Positions 61,842-64,000 of a stretch of DNA of 64,000 nucleotides are shown in pieces; the first letter of the stretch is position 1; every line of letters starts with the position of its first letter. The translations under genes were made by a program, and so were the position numbers. The DNA is from Granulosicoccus sp047634635 (GTDB taxonomy: Bacteria > Pseudomonadota > Gammaproteobacteria > Granulosicoccales > Granulosicoccaceae): positions 1 through 64,000 of the forward strand of contig JBLIIE010000005.1 in NCBI GenBank assembly GCA_047634635.1, given 5' to 3'. Under the pieces are notes generated by a model. The model searched no databases. It was not told the DNA's origin and worked only from the letters and a program-made list of their open reading frames with translations.

Positions 61842-62569
61842 CAGATCAGCTCCTCTAGATAATGAGGGAGCATCTCGCGCCAAGTCGCCCAATCGTGATG
61901 GTGATCAGTACTCCAGGCATCGGCGCGGTTAGGCACACCCTTCTCTCCAAGTACACTGGCCATTTGCCATGTTTCGTCTGGACTTTCCCACTGGCCTTGA
62001 CCAAATGGCAACACGACGAATCGTGACCGAAGTGCACTCAGTAGTGCATCATCATGTAACTGCGGCAAGAACTGCAGGGGTGCAGACAAGTAATAATCTT
62101 CATTGCCACGAAAACCCATCAAGGATTCCAGATCGTAAGTTCCACTCATGCCAATGGCTGCCTTGACCATATGAGGATATCGGCACAACATTGCCACAGC
62201 ATTAAATGCACCGATAGACGCCCCAGCGGTTATCAGTTCTACAGGTTCGCCGCCACAGTCGGCAATGATCGCCGGTAAGACTTCATTAACAACATATTCA
62301 CCCGTTTGTTTGAGTAGCCAGCATCGATATTCTACCGAACCTTGTTGTTCCGCCAATGCTCGCCCAGCGACACTGTCCATCGAATATACCTTGACTCGAC
62401 CAGAGTCGATAAGTGGAGCAATGGCCTCGATAAGGTGCATGCGTTCCACTTCTTCTGCATCGCCGCCAGCTGTTGGGAACAACAATATTGGCTGCCCGTA
62501 GTGCCCCCAGCGACACAGCGAAACTTCCTGCTGAAGCCGTGTCGAGTACCAACGCGTCAAATTTTTCAT
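61841..62569 (-). CDS. Esterase-family alpha/beta hydrolase of the ATP-grasp cluster
   Basis: 242 residues. GQPILLFPTAGGDAEEVERM start and nucleophile elbow ITAGASIGAFNAVAM (GxSxG with Ser in GASIG). The His of the triad lies in STDHHHDWATWREMLPHYLE, an ending shared with enterochelin-esterase-type proteins. No signal peptide. Its ATG overlaps the ATP-grasp 2 stop (ATGA), so it is co-translated. Its C-terminal end resembles that of the incomplete hydrolase at 63804-64000. Exact ester substrate unknown. Confidence 0.85.
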   Translation of the reverse strand: MKNLTRWYSTRLQQEVSLCRWGHYGQPILLFPTAGGDAEEVERMHLIEAIAPLIDSGRVKVYSMDSVAGRALAEQQGSVEYRCWLLKQTGEYVVNEVLPAIIADCGGEPVELITAGASIGAFNAVAMLCRYPHMVKAAIGMSGTYDLESLMGFRGNEDYYLSAPLQFLPQLHDDALLSALRSRFVVLPFGQGQWESPDETWQMASVLGEKGVPNRADAWSTDHHHDWATWREMLPHYLEELI

Positions 62570-63807
62570 GTCGTCTGGCCCTCCTGCTCACGCCAGAGTT
62601 GTATGCGACTCCAGAACAATTCAGTAAATTCTTCTATCTCGTGCGCCGGAAACAACGAAGACACTTTTTGGTGAATGGCATCGCGTAGTGTATCCGAAGC
62701 GAAAAAATCATAAGCAAGTTCATCAAGATGTGACAAATGCTTATCGCAGAACTCGTTGAATTTCTCGGTTTCATAACGCTGATGAGCGACAGCTGCGTAT
62801 TGAGTGAGCTTTTCCCGAGGTGAGATATCTTTATCTGCGATGGCGAAGAAGGGGTCCCAGTTTAAAGTACGGTGCATTGATCGCCCAGTAGCTGCACAGA
62901 ATATGGACCATCGTAAGTTCGCCTTGATCAACCAGGGAAAGTGATAATGCAATGATGTCACCTGACTGTCTGGGCAGGCGTTAGCGAAGTCTATGGGGTG
63001 CCAAATGCCATCACGTCTGAGTGCTTCGCACGAATTGAAATCCCAACCAAAAAAGCTATTGATAGTCAAGGTCATGTCTTCCAGTATGGACTGATCCTCA
63101 GCGGACAGGAAATTGATGTCCATACAATAGCGATCATGCAAAGCTGCGCTAGGATCATAATTAACTTTACGCAGCTGAGGTCCCAGACCGATGCAGCGCA
63201 CAAACCAGTCATGCGGCAAAACTGCAGATTGCAAGTTCATAACTTCCATACCACTGACGTCGTAGGCAGTTTGGAACTCTGCTACGTTATCAATTTTTGT
63301 GACTCCTTTCCAACCACCACCATGGTACGGTTTCATGAAAAATGGATAACCTAATTCACGGCCTATATCCTCCAACGAAAACATACGAGCGTATTTGCAT
63401 AGCGTCTCTTGTAAATCTTCAGACTCCTCATAAGCCTTGGGGGGCATCATCCAGGTCTCCGGCACTGGCAATCCGAGGCGCATCATGGCCGCATACGACG
63501 TGTGCTTTTCATTGGACTGTAGTGACCAGGGATTGTTGTATACATAGAGATCATCCAGTAAGATCCCTTTTTTTATCCATTCACGACTTGTTGAATACCA
63601 GTGAGTCAGTCGGTCGATCACGACATCGTACTTGACCGGTTGTTGTAAGTTAAAGGGTTCGATGGTGACTCTTTCGCTTGCGAATTTAATCTGCTGACCA
63701 TCATGTCGAATGTTTAGCTTGAGACCATCGAGCAGCGTTTCGTAGCAAATTGGCCAGCAAATGTCAGCACCAAGAGACAAGCCGATATTAACGGTACGTT
63801 CAGTCAT
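62566..63807 (-). CDS. ATP-grasp ligase 2 of the esterase/ATP-grasp cluster
   Basis: 413 residues, a second ATP-grasp type only distantly like the first. NIGLSLGADICWPICYETLL start, DDLYVYNNPWSLQSNEKHTS, then GYPFFMKPYHGGGWKGVTKI (the ATP-binding Lys and Gly loop), and YCMDINFLSAEDQSILEDMT. C-terminal IDFANACPDSQVTSLHYHFP. ATG at 63807 has AGGA upstream (GAGGAAAAACACG) and overlaps the previous stop by 4 bp. It probably forms an amide or peptide bond on an unknown acid. Confidence 0.78.
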   Translation of the reverse strand: MTERTVNIGLSLGADICWPICYETLLDGLKLNIRHDGQQIKFASERVTIEPFNLQQPVKYDVVIDRLTHWYSTSREWIKKGILLDDLYVYNNPWSLQSNEKHTSYAAMMRLGLPVPETWMMPPKAYEESEDLQETLCKYARMFSLEDIGRELGYPFFMKPYHGGGWKGVTKIDNVAEFQTAYDVSGMEVMNLQSAVLPHDWFVRCIGLGPQLRKVNYDPSAALHDRYCMDINFLSAEDQSILEDMTLTINSFFGWDFNSCEALRRDGIWHPIDFANACPDSQVTSLHYHFPWLIKANLRWSIFCAATGRSMHRTLNWDPFFAIADKDISPREKLTQYAAVAHQRYETEKFNEFCDKHLSHLDELAYDFFASDTLRDAIHQKVSSLFPAHEIEEFTELFWSRIQLWREQEGQTT

Positions 63808-64000
63808 CGTGTTTTTCCTCGTTTCTGTCAAGGACCCAAACCAGTCCATCACGTAATTGATTGCGCCAGTTATGCCAGTGATGCCCATCCCAGGCACTCT
63901 TAAACTGCACACTAATTCCGTTCTGTTTCAACAGAGTGGCCAACGCCGCACTTTCGGATGCTAGCCCCTCTAGTTCACCTGTGGAAACAAATGCCCTAAT
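63804..64000 (-). CDS. Enterochelin-esterase-like hydrolase, 3' end (runs off window)
   Basis: Only the last 65 codons are in the window: RAFVSTGELEGLASESAALA, TLLKQNGISVQFKSAWDGHH and WHNWRNQLRDGLVWVL. The GHHWHNWRNQLRDGLVW pattern holds the catalytic His of Fes/enterochelin-esterase-type alpha/beta hydrolases. The stop (TGA, 63804-63806) overlaps the ATG of ATP-grasp 2. The N-terminal part, including the Ser of the triad, lies beyond 64000. Confidence 0.75.

Overview
The window looks like chromosomal DNA of a mid-GC proteobacterium, most likely a marine gammaproteobacterium. This is inferred from gene content (PQQ island, MaeB fusion, DUF4404 and DUF6394 proteins, tripartite tricarboxylate transporter, sialic-acid genes), not from any rRNA or marker gene, so the lineage is tentative. 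No tRNA, rRNA or CRISPR array was seen.

Left part (1-9200) is an accessory zone with decay. It holds an SDR gene with an internal deletion beside an intact TetR regulator, a pRiA4b ORF-3-like protein, an acetamidase/formamidase, a Tn3-transposase N-terminal stub, a GC-richer block (LuxR-TPR regulator, NTF2-like protein, MFS permease) that reads like imported DNA, a broken integrase-core transposase, the 3' end of a GNAT gene, and a GYD-domain protein.

9203-21213 is a PQQ-dependent alcohol oxidation island. On the minus strand pqqA (24 codons) is followed by a terminator-like hairpin, then pqqBCDE and an ABC ATPase/permease pair. Then come a cupredoxin-like exported protein, an ankyrin protein, a dihaem cytochrome c, a quinoprotein dehydrogenase with the Asp-x-Asp signature of lanthanide-dependent enzymes, and a beta-propeller plus periplasmic binding protein of the PQQ-associated families. 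A complete but dead IS6-family element (21216-22029, inverted repeats visible) abuts the island.

22212-41425 holds housekeeping and metabolic genes: DUF4404, CBS, a RibH2-type lumazine synthase, and a LysR/TauE pair divergent from a tightly overlapping operon tctCBA - succinate dehydrogenase/fumarate reductase - two-subunit class I fumarase or tartrate dehydratase. This looks like uptake and conversion of a C4 or related acid. After it come a ureohydrolase, a degraded acyltransferase, a DUF6394 membrane protein, a potassium-channel pseudogene and the malic enzyme MaeB.

41683-56890 is the most interesting region: a nonulosonate (sialic acid) catabolic locus in three transcription units. Unit 1 (minus): GntR/FCD regulator, a periplasmic binding protein, Dpp/Opp-type permeases and ATPases, and a sulfatase. 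Unit 2 (plus): nanA lyase, a PhyH-type Fe(II)/2-oxoglutarate dioxygenase, a second sulfatase and an enolase-superfamily enzyme. Unit 3 (minus): a second paralogous GntR/FCD regulator, nanE and nanK. The binding protein appears to be circularly permuted: its C-terminal half precedes its N-terminal half. The two sulfatases and the dioxygenase suggest that the substrate is a sulfated or otherwise modified sialic acid.

57005-64000 holds a homocysteine S-methyltransferase-like protein, an FAD-linked oxidase divergent from a GATase1-AraC regulator, and an overlapping run of alternating esterase and ATP-grasp genes that leaves the window and has no function I can assign.
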